In this document: one piece after another, positions 9,413 through 18,966 of the stretch
Layout: every line of letters starts with the position of its first letter
How positions within the stretch are numbered: the first letter of the stretch is position 1
Assembly (NCBI GenBank): GCA_964463355.1
Contig: CAYXBP010000015.1
Coordinates: forward strand, 1 to 42,045
Length of the DNA: 42,045 nt
From: Firm-04 sp964463355
GTDB lineage: Bacteria; Bacillota; Clostridia; Oscillospirales; Ruminococcaceae
Reading direction: 5' to 3'
Notes under the pieces: generated by a model
Told to the model about the DNA's origin: nothing
The model's input: only the letters and a program-made list of their open reading frames with translations
The model's database searches: none
Translations under genes and position numbers: made by a program

Positions 9413-10903
9413 TCAAAATACGCTAAGGCCAGATTGCTCTTTGATCTGTGAAAGCTGCTGCACCAGTTGGCGTTTCTGCGCCATGAGTGCATCAAAGCGG
9501 TCAAGATATTCATAGGGATATTTGCATTCGGTCAACCGTTCAATGCCTCGTGCGCCGCCAACGAGTTTGGTAGATGCTCCCGAACCGATGCCAAGAATGG
9601 TTTGCGAATCGTCCATCATCATGATGTTATAGGGGCTTTCAAATCCAGCTTTGGCATACCCTACATTTTCCAGATTCGCAGCCATGTTCTTTTGACGGTA
9701 GAGGTAATAGGGGCGGTATTGCGCGCTGCAAAGACTGTTTTGCGCATATGCTACCATTTCGCCGACAGATTTCGCATCGGGCATAGGCAGCGTTCGATAG
9801 AAATCAGCGGCTTTTTTCAGGGAAAGGCAATGCACGGTTATACTTGCAGGGTGAAGTGATATCGCCTGATCTACACTTGCACGGAAAGCCACCAAGGTAT
9901 CACAGGGCAGTCCCGCGATCAGATCCATGTTGATATTGGAAAAGCCCATTTCCGTTGCCAGCAGATAGGCGTTCATGGTATCCTGTGCGGAGTGAGGTCT
10001 GCCTGCTGCCTGCAAAACGCCATCGTTGAAGCTTTGCGGATTGACTGAAATACGTGTGACATTATAATCCCGCAGTACCTGTAGTTTTTCGCGCGTAATG
10101 GTATCGGGACGCCCAGCTTCTACAGTCAGTTCGCGCAAAGGCACTGTATTAACCGCGATTAGCTTTTCCTGCAAGGCATACAGCAAGCGTCGCAGATCAG
10201 CTGGTTCCAGTACAGTAGGCGTACCGCCCCCGATATACAGTGTATCCACGGCAAGATGTGTTTGCTGCAATAGCTCTGCAACAATATTGATCTCTTGCAG
10301 CAGCGCATTCATATATTGTGGTAGCAGCTTGCGCATCTGCGAAACAGAATGGCTGACAAACGAACAGTAGCGGCAACGTGTGGGACAGAATGGGATGGAA
10401 ACATAGATACCCACTGCCTTTTTGGGGGTTTGTTGAAAAACAGGCTGCTGCACAGTTAGAATCTGTTCGGCAAGTGCGATTTTTTCTTTGCTGACCTGCC
10501 ATACGTTACGAAAATACTCTTTTGCCTTTGCAAGGCTGCCCATGCGATTTGCCGAGCGACGCAGCAGGTTTACAGGGCGAATGCCTGTAAGCATCCCCCA
10601 TGGAGGACGCAACCCGGTGATATCGCAAAGCTGCGGATACAGCAAAATGCTCAGCTCCTTATCCAGAGCATTCCCCTGCACGGCAAGGCAGTCTGCTTCA
10701 CTCATGCGCTGTTGTGAGCCGATTTGTGTGTGGCATACAAGATGCATGGTGCCATCTGCATTTGGGGTCATTACTGCGGAGATGTGATCTTCCGCAGGTA
10801 GATTTGCCGCAGTGGAAAAGGCAAACTTTTGTGCAGGTACAAACAGCTTGAGCAGTGCTTCCATTTCATAGGTACGGGTGTGCCCGTAGGTGTGAATGGT
10901 CAT
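9413..10903 (-). CDS. hemZ: HemZ-type coproporphyrinogen oxidase-like radical SAM protein
   Basis: 496 aa. Oxygen-independent coproporphyrinogen III oxidase-like family, HemZ branch: a ~160-residue N-terminal domain, then the radical SAM motif C173-x3-C177-x2-C180 followed by SF, and later YIGGGTPT and ISVNPQSF blocks. Members decarboxylate coproporphyrinogen III in heme synthesis, though homologues in organisms lacking other heme genes may do something else. Its ATG overlaps the stop of the upstream hydrolase gene by 4 bases (ATGA), so it is translationally coupled. Last gene of the recJ-rel-MBL-hemZ run, the order seen in many Clostridia. Confidence 0.9.
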   Translation of the reverse strand: MTIHTYGHTRTYEMEALLKLFVPAQKFAFSTAANLPAEDHISAVMTPNADGTMHLVCHTQIGSQQRMSEADCLAVQGNALDKELSILLYPQLCDITGLRPPWGMLTGIRPVNLLRRSANRMGSLAKAKEYFRNVWQVSKEKIALAEQILTVQQPVFQQTPKKAVGIYVSIPFCPTRCRYCSFVSHSVSQMRKLLPQYMNALLQEINIVAELLQQTHLAVDTLYIGGGTPTVLEPADLRRLLYALQEKLIAVNTVPLRELTVEAGRPDTITREKLQVLRDYNVTRISVNPQSFNDGVLQAAGRPHSAQDTMNAYLLATEMGFSNINMDLIAGLPCDTLVAFRASVDQAISLHPASITVHCLSLKKAADFYRTLPMPDAKSVGEMVAYAQNSLCSAQYRPYYLYRQKNMAANLENVGYAKAGFESPYNIMMMDDSQTILGIGSGASTKLVGGARGIERLTECKYPYEYLDRFDALMAQKRQLVQQLSQIKEQSGLSVF

Positions 10904-11547
10904 CTTTTTGGCTTAGCGGGCTGCAAATAGGGGCTGTATGCTTTCTCACGGGCAAGAGTGGTATTCGCATAATGTCCGCAATAGATGGTGTAGTCACCCT
11001 TGATTTCGCCCAGACGGTGCAAAGATGCACGCATATCTTTGAGATTGCCGCCGTGAAAATCCACTCTTCCAACAGCATCACGGAACAGCGTATCACCCGT
11101 AAAGAGTTTATCGCCCAGCATATAACACACACTGCCAGGAGAATGCCCTGGGGTATGCAGCACAGTGAATTGCAGTTCATCGCTGAATATAAGCGCATCG
11201 CCTTCCTGCACGGTGTTGCAGATTACGATATTCTGGTATTCTGGTATTCTGCCAAGATAATCAGCAAGGCTCAGCTGCACGGAATGCAATAGCGGCTCAT
11301 CCAGCTGATGTAGATACAGCGGCACCTGATAGGTATCCATGACCGCCGATGCTGCGCCGAAGTGGTCGAAATGGGCGTGGGTCAGCAGCACCGCTTGCAC
11401 CTGAAACTGCTTCTCCTTGAGAAATGTCAACAGGCGGTCTTTCTCAGCACCGGGGTCAATAACCACCGCGTTGCCCTTCTCATCAGCAACGATGTGGCAA
11501 TTTGCTTCCAGTTCGCCCAGCGGAAGGGTAATTACTTCAATACTCAC
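10900..11547 (-). CDS. Metallo-beta-lactamase-fold hydrolase (YqgX/GloB-like)
   Basis: 215 aa. Binuclear metal hydrolase with the signature H57-A-H59-F-D61-H62, then HTPGHSPGS, GDTLF and YCGHYANTT, which supply the other metal ligands. Closest in pattern to the glyoxalase II-like thioester hydrolases; the substrate is unknown. The start is GTG with AAAGGAG 11 nt upstream. It begins 17 bp after the rel stop and overlaps hemZ by 4 bp. Soluble, no signal peptide. Confidence 0.9.
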   Translation of the reverse strand: MSIEVITLPLGELEANCHIVADEKGNAVVIDPGAEKDRLLTFLKEKQFQVQAVLLTHAHFDHFGAASAVMDTYQVPLYLHQLDEPLLHSVQLSLADYLGRIPEYQNIVICNTVQEGDALIFSDELQFTVLHTPGHSPGSVCYMLGDKLFTGDTLFRDAVGRVDFHGGNLKDMRASLHRLGEIKGDYTIYCGHYANTTLAREKAYSPYLQPAKPKR

Positions 11548-11564
11548 GGTAACAAATGCTCCTT

Positions 11565-13793
11565 TCAGCCGTAGATGGCTCGGTCAGCCGAGATCACATC
11601 GCGCACATGGCGCAGCTTGGTTAACAGATTCTGTAGCTGTTCCGAGGTGGTAACGGTAATGGTGGCTTCAAAAACGGTATTGCCGTTTTTCAGCGTACGC
11701 GATGCCGAATGAATGATCGGCACTCTGGCATCATGCAGCACGCCACAGATATCGTATACCAATCCCACGCGGGAGGTGGCAAGCACCTCAATGGCTGCCT
11801 GACGTTCCTTGGGGGCGAGCTTGCCCGACCATCGCACCGCGACCCATCGTTGTAAATCTTCGGGGTCGCCGCGCCGCATGGCAGATTCATAGTTTTTACA
11901 GGTCTTGGTATGCACGGAAAGTCCGTGACCGCGCGTGATGAATCCTACGATATCATCGCCAGGCATGGGGCTGCAACACTGTGCAAATTTGAGGGCGCAG
12001 TTCTCAATCTCGTCGAGTATGATGCCATCGCTTGCCTTGTTGCGGCGAAGCTGCTCTGCCAATAGCGCATCGGGAGTTTCTTCCTTTGGCTGCATCTGCT
12101 TGCCGTAGCGTTTCTGATAATGCTCACGGATGCGTGGCATGAGTTTTGTCAGCGAGATACCGCCGTAGCCCAAGGCGGCGCAGAGGTCATCACAGGTTTC
12201 ACAGTGGTTCTTTTGCAGAATTTCTTCTGCCAGCAAATCAAAGCACTGTTCCACGCTCAAGGGCAGGCGGCTGCGCCGAATTTCGCCTTCCAGCATAGCT
12301 TTTCCTGCCACAATATTCTCCTCGCGACGTTCTTTCTTAAACCATGTGCGGATCTTTGCGCGTGCTTCATTTGTTTTTACGATTTCCAGCCAGTTGCGGT
12401 TTGGGCCTTTGCTTTCGTCTTTGCTGGTGATGATTTCACAGATATTGCCTGTTTGCAGCACAGTGTTCAGCGGCACGAGTTTTTCATTGACTTTTGCGCC
12501 TACGGTTCGGTGGCCGATCTGGGTGTGGATATGGTAAGCAAAATCAATGACAGTTGCCCCCACAGGCAGGCTGATGGAATCGCCCTTAGGGGTCATAACA
12601 ACGATCTCATCGGGGGCAATGTCATTTTTAATTGTATTTACCAACTCTTCCGGATCATCGCTGTTCTGCTGGGTTTCGATCACCTGACGGATCCATGCAA
12701 GACGCTGCTCCATGCGGTCTTTGCCCTGAATGCCCTCCTTGTATTTCCAGTGGGCGGCAATGCCGTATTCGGCGTTGGCGTGCATCTCCCAGGTACGGAT
12801 TTGCACCTCGAAGGGGATCTTCTCTCTTCCCAGCACGGTAGTGTGCAGGGATTGATACATATTCTGTTTGGGATTTGCGATGTAATCCTTGAAGCGATTG
12901 GGGATGGGGTGGAACATATCGTGGATAAGCCCCAGGACATTGTAACACTCGGAAACGGTGGTGACAATGACACGCACCGCGTACTTATCATATATCTCCT
13001 CAAAGTTCTTGCCACCGATATACAGCTTTTTGTAAATGCCGTATATGCTTTTTACTCTACCCTCAATCTGCGGCGGTGTGATGAAATCCTCGGCTTTGAA
13101 CCGTGTGGCAATGCGTTCTTTGATGGCAGCAATGAATGCTTCGCGTTCTTCTTTTTTTGTGTTCAGCATCTGTTCAATCTCGGCATAAGCGTAGTGGTCG
13201 AGATAGTAGAACGCAAGATCCTCCAGTTCCTCTTGCACTGGCGTAATGCCCAGCCGATGCGCAATGGGGGCATAGATATTCATGGTTTCCAGTGCAGTGC
13301 GCTTCTGCTTGTGGGGCGGACGATATTGCAGTGTGCGCATATTATGCAGACGGTCGCACAGTTTGATGATCATGACGCGAATATCCTGTGACATGGCAAG
13401 CAGGATTTTCATGACATTCTCGGCAACCTGCTGCTCCTGACTAAAGGTAGGGATCTTTTCGAGTTTTGTAACGCCGTCCACCAACAGTGCTACATCCTGT
13501 CCGAAGCGTTTGCGCACATCATCCAGTGTAACGGGGGTATCCTCTACTACATCATGGAGGAAGGCTGCACACAGGGTATCGGTATCCATGCCCAGCTCCA
13601 GCAATTCGTAGGCGACTGCTACGGGGTGTTTGATATATGGCTCACCGGAAGAACGGGTCTGACCCTCGTGACATTTTTGGGCAAACTCGTAGGCGGTGAT
13701 CAGCTTGCTGATATCATACTGTTTATCCTCCATTAATATTTTGGAGATCATAGCATCGATTGAGCAAGTGCGGTCATCATATGGACTGAGCAA
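11565..13793 (-). CDS. rel: Bifunctional (p)ppGpp synthetase/hydrolase Rel
   Basis: 742 aa from a TTG start, typical for Firmicute Rel. It makes and degrades the alarmone (p)ppGpp in the stringent response. Order seen: HD hydrolase domain (AAFLHDVVEDT, CDRLHNMRTL), synthetase domain with NRFKDYIANPK (the RFKD motif of bifunctional enzymes, as opposed to EFDD of RelA), TGS domain (IVVMTPKGDSISLPVGATVI), a Cys/His-containing region, and a C-terminal ACT domain. Upstream ATG codons at 13850 and 13820 overlap or abut the recJ end and lack a binding site, whereas TTG at 13793 has AAAGGAGGG 7 nt upstream, 28 bp after recJ. Confidence 0.95.
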   Translation of the reverse strand: MLSPYDDRTCSIDAMISKILMEDKQYDISKLITAYEFAQKCHEGQTRSSGEPYIKHPVAVAYELLELGMDTDTLCAAFLHDVVEDTPVTLDDVRKRFGQDVALLVDGVTKLEKIPTFSQEQQVAENVMKILLAMSQDIRVMIIKLCDRLHNMRTLQYRPPHKQKRTALETMNIYAPIAHRLGITPVQEELEDLAFYYLDHYAYAEIEQMLNTKKEEREAFIAAIKERIATRFKAEDFITPPQIEGRVKSIYGIYKKLYIGGKNFEEIYDKYAVRVIVTTVSECYNVLGLIHDMFHPIPNRFKDYIANPKQNMYQSLHTTVLGREKIPFEVQIRTWEMHANAEYGIAAHWKYKEGIQGKDRMEQRLAWIRQVIETQQNSDDPEELVNTIKNDIAPDEIVVMTPKGDSISLPVGATVIDFAYHIHTQIGHRTVGAKVNEKLVPLNTVLQTGNICEIITSKDESKGPNRNWLEIVKTNEARAKIRTWFKKERREENIVAGKAMLEGEIRRSRLPLSVEQCFDLLAEEILQKNHCETCDDLCAALGYGGISLTKLMPRIREHYQKRYGKQMQPKEETPDALLAEQLRRNKASDGIILDEIENCALKFAQCCSPMPGDDIVGFITRGHGLSVHTKTCKNYESAMRRGDPEDLQRWVAVRWSGKLAPKERQAAIEVLATSRVGLVYDICGVLHDARVPIIHSASRTLKNGNTVFEATITVTTSEQLQNLLTKLRHVRDVISADRAIYG

Positions 13794-13808
13794 TGAGGAG
13801 CCCTCCTT
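13791..13808 (-). promoter_or_regulatory. rel: Ribosome binding site fixing the rel TTG start
   Basis: AAAGGAGG at 13808-13801 (minus strand) is 7 bases from TTG at 13793. It lies inside the frame of the longer ATG-started alternatives, which therefore are unlikely. Confidence 0.7.
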
Positions 13809-13821
13809 TCCGTGGATCATT

Positions 13822-15858
13822 CTATTGATTGACGAGTGCGTGAATCTCATGCAGTATCATGGATTCTGAGAGGTCACGCTTTTGTTTGACGGGCAGTAAG
13901 CGAACGGTATCTGCAACAACATCGTGTTCAACCAGTTGCAGTTCGCAGAGGATATCGGTGCAAAGACGTGCGCGGCAGTAGTTCATATTGGTATCCCTCA
14001 ACCGACGGCAAATCAGTTCCATGGGCTGTGGGTCGCGTTCCGTTGCCTGATAAAAGGCAACCAGTGCATTACGATCGGGGCACATTTTTGCATAGTAGGC
14101 ACATGGCAGCGATTCTTTGCGACGGTATGCTTCATATGCCTGCTCTGCGGCGATAATCTGCGCCTGCTGCAAACCAGAAACCCGCCATTCTTCAGCGCGG
14201 ATGCCCAACTGCGCTCGCCCTTGAAAAGGCTTGACTTCGGGCGTGACAAGAAAATCATACAGCATACCCGTGCGGATGCCCGATTCTTCAGCAGTACAGC
14301 GGAAGATCAGCAGTTCTACGGGTACATTGCCCTGTAAACCCTTCAACTTGATATACTTGCCGCCTCCAATTGGGATACGCTCCTGCACGAGTACCTGTAG
14401 CAATGCAAACATCGGCTGTGGGTTGCCTGCGCCATATGGTTCCAGGATTTGCAGACCATCAATGTTGTGGATATTGAGATCTGCGGCAGAAACAGCACGC
14501 TCTGCGTGTACGGTCATGGCAGGCATGGCTGCGTGATTGGCTGCCGCATAAGCTTCGATTGCCTCACAAAATGCAGTAAGCGATTCTTTTGCGACGGTAA
14601 AACCGCCAGCACCAGGATGTCCGCCATAGCGCACCAAATGCGGTGCGCAGGCGTGCAGACAATCGAATACAGAGAAAGCACCAAAGCTGCGTGCAGAACC
14701 GCGGTAGCCTTCGTCGTCCTCACGGGAAAGCAGAAAACAGGGCTTGCCGAAGCGTTCCATCAGCCGCGCGGCAACAATGCCCACCACGCCATGATGCCAG
14801 TTTTCACCTACAAATACCAGCACACGGCGATGCAGCGCTTTGGGATTCTGACGGATCTCGGCTAAGATTTGTTCGGCGATGATTTTTTCGGTGGCACGGC
14901 GTTCATCGTTCAGCGTCTGAATCTGTGCCGCGAGGAGGGTCGCTTCCTCCGGGTCATCGGTCAGCAGCAAACGCGCCGCAATGGAAGCAGAAGCAAATCT
15001 GCCTGCTGCATTGATACGGGGTGCCAGCTGGAATGCAGCCATGATAGAGGTGATCGGTTTATGTACATCAATGGCACAAACTGCCATCAAAGAAAGCAGA
15101 CCCATGCGTTCGGTATTGCGCAGCAGTTCCATGCCACGTTTTACCAGATAACGGTTTTCGCCGCTTAATTCAACCACATCAGCAACGGTGGCAAGTGCGG
15201 CAAGGTCACCGAATTGTTCAACGACAGAATCGTAATCGCCGCCTTCCAGTGCAGCAAGCAGCTTTAGTACAACGCCTGCGCCGCAAAGAGGCTTAAAGGG
15301 CGAGGGACAATCAGCACGGTGGGGATCTACCACAGCAACTGCATCAGGAAGAACATCGCCGGGGCGGTGGTGGTCAGTGATGATCAGTTCCATGCCGCAT
15401 TGCCGGATATAGTTTGCCTCTTCCACAGCAGAAATGCCGTTATCCACCGTAATGATCAGCGAGGTGCCTTGCGTTTTTAACATATCAATCTGTTCTTTGC
15501 GGATGCCATAGCCCTCTTTTCGTGTGGGGATATACCAGCGCACATCCGCACCTGCATAGGTGAGCCAGTCGGTCAGCATGACAGTCGCTGTTACGCCGTC
15601 GCAGTCGTAATCGCCGTAAACGCAAATGGATTCGCCCGTTTCGATTGCCTGCATGATGCGAGTCACAGCTTTGTCCATATCCATCAACAGAAAGGGGTCA
15701 GAGAGTGGCGTTGCCTCCAGAAAATCCTTTGCCAGCTGTGGCGACGCCATGCCACGGGAAAGCAGCACCTCCGCACAAATCTGCGTTATGCCCAGTGTTT
15801 CGCTCAAACGAGTGGCTGCCGCTATATCGGGCTGCCCGATCTTCCATTGTTTTTGCAT
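13822..15858 (-). CDS. recJ: Single-stranded-DNA 5'-3' exonuclease RecJ
   Basis: 678 aa from ATG at 15858. DHH-family nuclease that degrades single-stranded DNA 5' to 3' in recombination and mismatch repair. Motifs: VYGDYDCDGVTATVML (metal-binding motif I), ITDHHRPGD (DHH), and YGGHPGAGGF in the DHHA1 domain, then an OB-like region and a Firmicute C-terminal extension. The longer frame starting with TTG at 15879 would overlap the GGGAGG binding site, so it is rejected. The chosen ATG is 13 nt from that site; an in-frame CTG at 15861 is another option. First gene of the recJ-rel-MBL-hemZ run. Confidence 0.95.
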   Translation of the reverse strand: MQKQWKIGQPDIAAATRLSETLGITQICAEVLLSRGMASPQLAKDFLEATPLSDPFLLMDMDKAVTRIMQAIETGESICVYGDYDCDGVTATVMLTDWLTYAGADVRWYIPTRKEGYGIRKEQIDMLKTQGTSLIITVDNGISAVEEANYIRQCGMELIITDHHRPGDVLPDAVAVVDPHRADCPSPFKPLCGAGVVLKLLAALEGGDYDSVVEQFGDLAALATVADVVELSGENRYLVKRGMELLRNTERMGLLSLMAVCAIDVHKPITSIMAAFQLAPRINAAGRFASASIAARLLLTDDPEEATLLAAQIQTLNDERRATEKIIAEQILAEIRQNPKALHRRVLVFVGENWHHGVVGIVAARLMERFGKPCFLLSREDDEGYRGSARSFGAFSVFDCLHACAPHLVRYGGHPGAGGFTVAKESLTAFCEAIEAYAAANHAAMPAMTVHAERAVSAADLNIHNIDGLQILEPYGAGNPQPMFALLQVLVQERIPIGGGKYIKLKGLQGNVPVELLIFRCTAEESGIRTGMLYDFLVTPEVKPFQGRAQLGIRAEEWRVSGLQQAQIIAAEQAYEAYRRKESLPCAYYAKMCPDRNALVAFYQATERDPQPMELICRRLRDTNMNYCRARLCTDILCELQLVEHDVVADTVRLLPVKQKRDLSESMILHEIHALVNQ

Positions 15859-15899
15859 CAGTATGCATGCACCTCCCAATTGCGATTCTTTCTTTATTC

Positions 15900-15928
15900 A
15901 GTATACCATTTTTTCAGTCAAAATGCAA
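15900..15928 (-). promoter_or_regulatory. recJ: Promoter of recJ operon
   Basis: Minus strand: TTGCAT (15928-15923), 17 bases, TATACT (15905-15900) with extended TGG. It lies about 40 bp before the recJ start, with nothing else on this strand until the GH3 terminator. Confidence 0.75.
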
Positions 15929-15977
15929 GCCATAAGCGCGCATTGCACGAAAAAGAATCAGAAAAAGAGAAGCCTTT

Positions 15978-16029
15978 CGGAAAATAATATTAAAATTTCA
16001 CGCAAACCTTTGAGGAGGTTTGCGTGAAA
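15978..16029 (-). terminator. Terminator after GH3 beta-glucosidase
   Basis: A perfect 14-bp stem (15996-16009 with 16016-16029, 6-nt loop) followed on the minus strand by TTTTAATATTATTTTCC. It lies 65 bp past the GH3 stop and upstream of the recJ promoter, separating the two transcripts. Confidence 0.9.
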
Positions 16030-16093
16030 CTGGAATGATGAATGATTGAAAAGCCGCAAGAAGTTCTCTTCACAAGGGTTTTCTCGTGTGCGT

Positions 16094-18859
16094 TCACAGT
16101 GCGGCAATGTTGATATCTTCCGCTGTGCGTGCAAAGGAGATGCTGTGCATCTTCAAGCCACTTTGTGCAAAATACAGGCGCATGGTCGTAAAGCGAGAAA
16201 ACATAGGGATATCCGTACTAAAGGATACGGGCTTGCCTTCCGTGCCATTCCATGTAAAGGTATTCTGCACAGTACCCATACTGAACAGCGTAACGGGCAT
16301 TTGCGCCAACGTACCTGCCTCAGAACTTGCTGTTAGTGTAATGTGATAATACCCCAGTGTTTGCACATCCAGCGCAAAGCAAAATGCCGTGCCACGTTCT
16401 GTGCTGATATCTTCCAGCGGAATGGTGAGGGAATCCGTAGCCAGTGTAAAGAACTGCACCTCGCCTTCCTGTGGTTGTCCATTTGTGGGACGATTGAGAA
16501 TTTGCACTTCTTCAGCAGTACCGCAAAGCCGTCGCATAGCGGGGGTGTGCAGAATAAAATCGCAGATATTTGCAGCGCAGCGTTGCAATTCGCCGAGGGT
16601 CAGTGTGCCATTTTCCAGTGCATGCATGATATCGGCATCGGGTGTTTCGGTATCGGCACATACCATGTACAGATCATTTTGCGCGGCAACCATCGCTGAG
16701 AACAAATCTCTGCGTGGTTCTTCGCCGCGGCGGTTGATATTCGCCCACCAGTCGGTCATGGCGATGCCTGAAAACCCCCATTCTTCGCGCAGAATCAGTG
16801 TTGTCAGGTCGGGATTTCCAGCTGTCCACAGACCGTTGACAGAGCCGTAGGTTGTCATAATACTTTTGGCTTTTCCCTGTTTAATCGCGATCTCAAAGCC
16901 TTTCAGGTAGATTTCACGGAGCGCGCGTTCGGAGATGACCGCATCCAGAAAATGTCGATTCGTTTCTTGCTCGTTGGCGCAAAAATGCTTGAGAGTACCA
17001 GTCACGCCCACGCTGTGCAGTCCCTCCAACTGGGCTGTCGCCATCACGCCAGTGAGATAAGGATCTTCGGAGAAATACTCAAAGTTTCTGCCGTTCAGGG
17101 GGTGACGGTGCAGATTCATACCGGGGCCGAGCAGGCAATCCACTCGATTTGCGCGCATTTCCAATCCCACCAAAGTGAACAATTGTGTGAGCAGCTCTGT
17201 GTTAAACGTTGAGGCGAGCAATGTGCCATTTGGCAAACTGAATGCAGGCGTGCCGCAATCCAGACGCATACCAGAAGGGCCATCGGAGCAGCACACCGCA
17301 GGAATCCCGTAATGTTCCAGTGCTTTTGATACGCCACCAAATGCGGATGCCGTGCCTGCTGTGACTCTTGGACTGCCCATCCCTTCGCCGCGCACCAGAG
17401 AGGAAAGCTCCTCCCTGGAAAGCTGTGCGATGAAGGCACGCAGCGTTGCGGTACTTTTTTGCACATCCTGCAAGGAAATGCCCATATCACCAGTATGCGG
17501 AATCTCGGAGGGCAGACCCATGCGGTATCGTTCTGCCTCATCTACCTTGGAAAGCGGCACAGGCTCCATTACGATATGGTAGCCCTCGTCATCCGCTTCG
17601 GGGCGCATACGCTCAAATGGGAGGACGGGAGCCATACATTGCACGCAGCGCGAGGTCACTTCGGTATCTTTTTGCAGATAGGTGTAGCACTTCTCAGCAG
17701 TGCGCACATCGGTGCCAAGATAAAACTGATATGCGCCTTCCTCCAATACGTAGCAATACGGATTGCCCGTAGCTCCGCTGTCATCATAGGAGGCGAGATC
17801 ACGCATACGAATACGAAGTGTTAGCATTTCCTGTTCATCGGGAGCGAGTGTGGCGGTTTTGGCAAAGGCGCACAAGGCTCTTGTAGGCTTGCCAAGAGCC
17901 CCTTGGGGTGCTTCCACGTAGAGCTGCACCACCTCTTTTCCGCAGTAAGCACCGATGTTTTTCACAGCGACGGTCAGTGTGATGGCATCATCATCTTCTG
18001 TTACCGCAGTAAGGGAAACGGCAAACTGTGTATAGGAAAGTCCAAAGCCAAACGGATACCGCACTCTGTCCTTGGCAAAGGTTTCAAAATAGCGGTAACC
18101 GACATAGATATCCTCGGTTTGAAAATTGCGTTTTTTGTCGCCAAAATACGGATGCGAGGGGTAATCTGCGATATCTATGGCAATGGTATCGGGCAGTTTG
18201 CCAGAGGGGGAAACCTCGCCGCTGAGTACGGCTGCCGTGCCGCTTCCGCCGGTCATGCCGCCTTGCCAGATGTACAAAATGGCATCAGGTGAAGCTGCTT
18301 CGATGGCATGCATATCAATGATGCCGCCGACATTCAGCAGTACGATCATATGTTGAAAGTGCCGGCGCACGGTTTGCAGCATAGTGATCTCGTCCTCGGT
18401 GAGCAGATAGGAGCCTGCTTCGGTGCGGTGATCCTGTTCTTCGCCGGCGGTGCGCCCGATGACAACGATGGCTCTGCGATGTGTTTTTGCGCTTTCAGCA
18501 GCGATCTCTTCGGTCAGGGGCATTTCAGGCTGTGACCACGGTTCTGCGCCCCAGCCTTCACCGAAGTCATAGGGGTGGGTGTTGTCCCACTCTTTGTAGA
18601 TTTGCAGCAGTGTTTCATCTACGGCAATGCCCTGTTCAGCAAGACCTTCCAAAATACCAGTGATTACGGGCGCATTGACCATTCCGCCTGAGCCTGTACC
18701 GCTTTTGTAGTAATGCAGTTGTATTCTGCCGAATACAGCTACTGCTTCATTTTTCGGCAGGGGGAGTGCCTGATGCTCGTTTTTGAGCATGACAATGCCC
18801 TCCGCGACCGCGTCTGCGGCGGTTTGCAGATAGACATTCCAGTCGAGAATTGCAGCCAT
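16094..18859 (-). CDS. GH3 beta-glucosidase with reversed domain order
   Basis: 921 aa from ATG at 18859 (AAGGAG 9 nt upstream; the longer frame to 18910 lacks this). Glycoside hydrolase family 3, releasing terminal beta-D-glucose from oligosaccharides such as cellobiose. The usual order is TIM barrel first. Here the alpha/beta sandwich domain comes first (about 1-280, with GRTAGEEQDHRTE at 135-147 and YPFGFGLSYT near 269), then a fibronectin III-like domain (about 290-385), then the barrel (about 475-800) with KHFCANEQE (624-632) and the nucleophile region AMTDWW, D703. This permuted order is known from Ruminococcus albus and Butyrivibrio enzymes. No signal peptide, so it probably acts on imported sugars in the cytoplasm. 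Confidence 0.93.
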   Translation of the reverse strand: MAAILDWNVYLQTAADAVAEGIVMLKNEHQALPLPKNEAVAVFGRIQLHYYKSGTGSGGMVNAPVITGILEGLAEQGIAVDETLLQIYKEWDNTHPYDFGEGWGAEPWSQPEMPLTEEIAAESAKTHRRAIVVIGRTAGEEQDHRTEAGSYLLTEDEITMLQTVRRHFQHMIVLLNVGGIIDMHAIEAASPDAILYIWQGGMTGGSGTAAVLSGEVSPSGKLPDTIAIDIADYPSHPYFGDKKRNFQTEDIYVGYRYFETFAKDRVRYPFGFGLSYTQFAVSLTAVTEDDDAITLTVAVKNIGAYCGKEVVQLYVEAPQGALGKPTRALCAFAKTATLAPDEQEMLTLRIRMRDLASYDDSGATGNPYCYVLEEGAYQFYLGTDVRTAEKCYTYLQKDTEVTSRCVQCMAPVLPFERMRPEADDEGYHIVMEPVPLSKVDEAERYRMGLPSEIPHTGDMGISLQDVQKSTATLRAFIAQLSREELSSLVRGEGMGSPRVTAGTASAFGGVSKALEHYGIPAVCCSDGPSGMRLDCGTPAFSLPNGTLLASTFNTELLTQLFTLVGLEMRANRVDCLLGPGMNLHRHPLNGRNFEYFSEDPYLTGVMATAQLEGLHSVGVTGTLKHFCANEQETNRHFLDAVISERALREIYLKGFEIAIKQGKAKSIMTTYGSVNGLWTAGNPDLTTLILREEWGFSGIAMTDWWANINRRGEEPRRDLFSAMVAAQNDLYMVCADTETPDADIMHALENGTLTLGELQRCAANICDFILHTPAMRRLCGTAEEVQILNRPTNGQPQEGEVQFFTLATDSLTIPLEDISTERGTAFCFALDVQTLGYYHITLTASSEAGTLAQMPVTLFSMGTVQNTFTWNGTEGKPVSFSTDIPMFSRFTTMRLYFAQSGLKMHSISFARTAEDINIAAL

Positions 18860-18900
18860 AATGGATTGCTCCTTGTGATTCTGTGATAGCCTATGGGGAA

Positions 18901-18926
18901 GCCGCCCCAAAGTGCATCGGGACGGC
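18901..18926 (-). other. Hairpin between kinase gene and GH3 gene
   Basis: An 8-bp stem (18901-18908 with 18919-18926) whose irregular pair is G-U only on the minus strand. The tail is not T-rich, so it may be a weak terminator, a processing site or nothing; read-through from adhE and the kinase gene into GH3 is possible. Confidence 0.35.
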
Positions 18927-18966
18927 GAATTTTTGTTTCAAAAAGGATTTTTGCGGTGTGTGCGAG

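Noticed and set aside
12120..13391. 423-codon plus-strand frame opposite rel
   Set aside because: Antisense shadow of a highly conserved gene; composition is cysteine/phenylalanine-rich nonsense.
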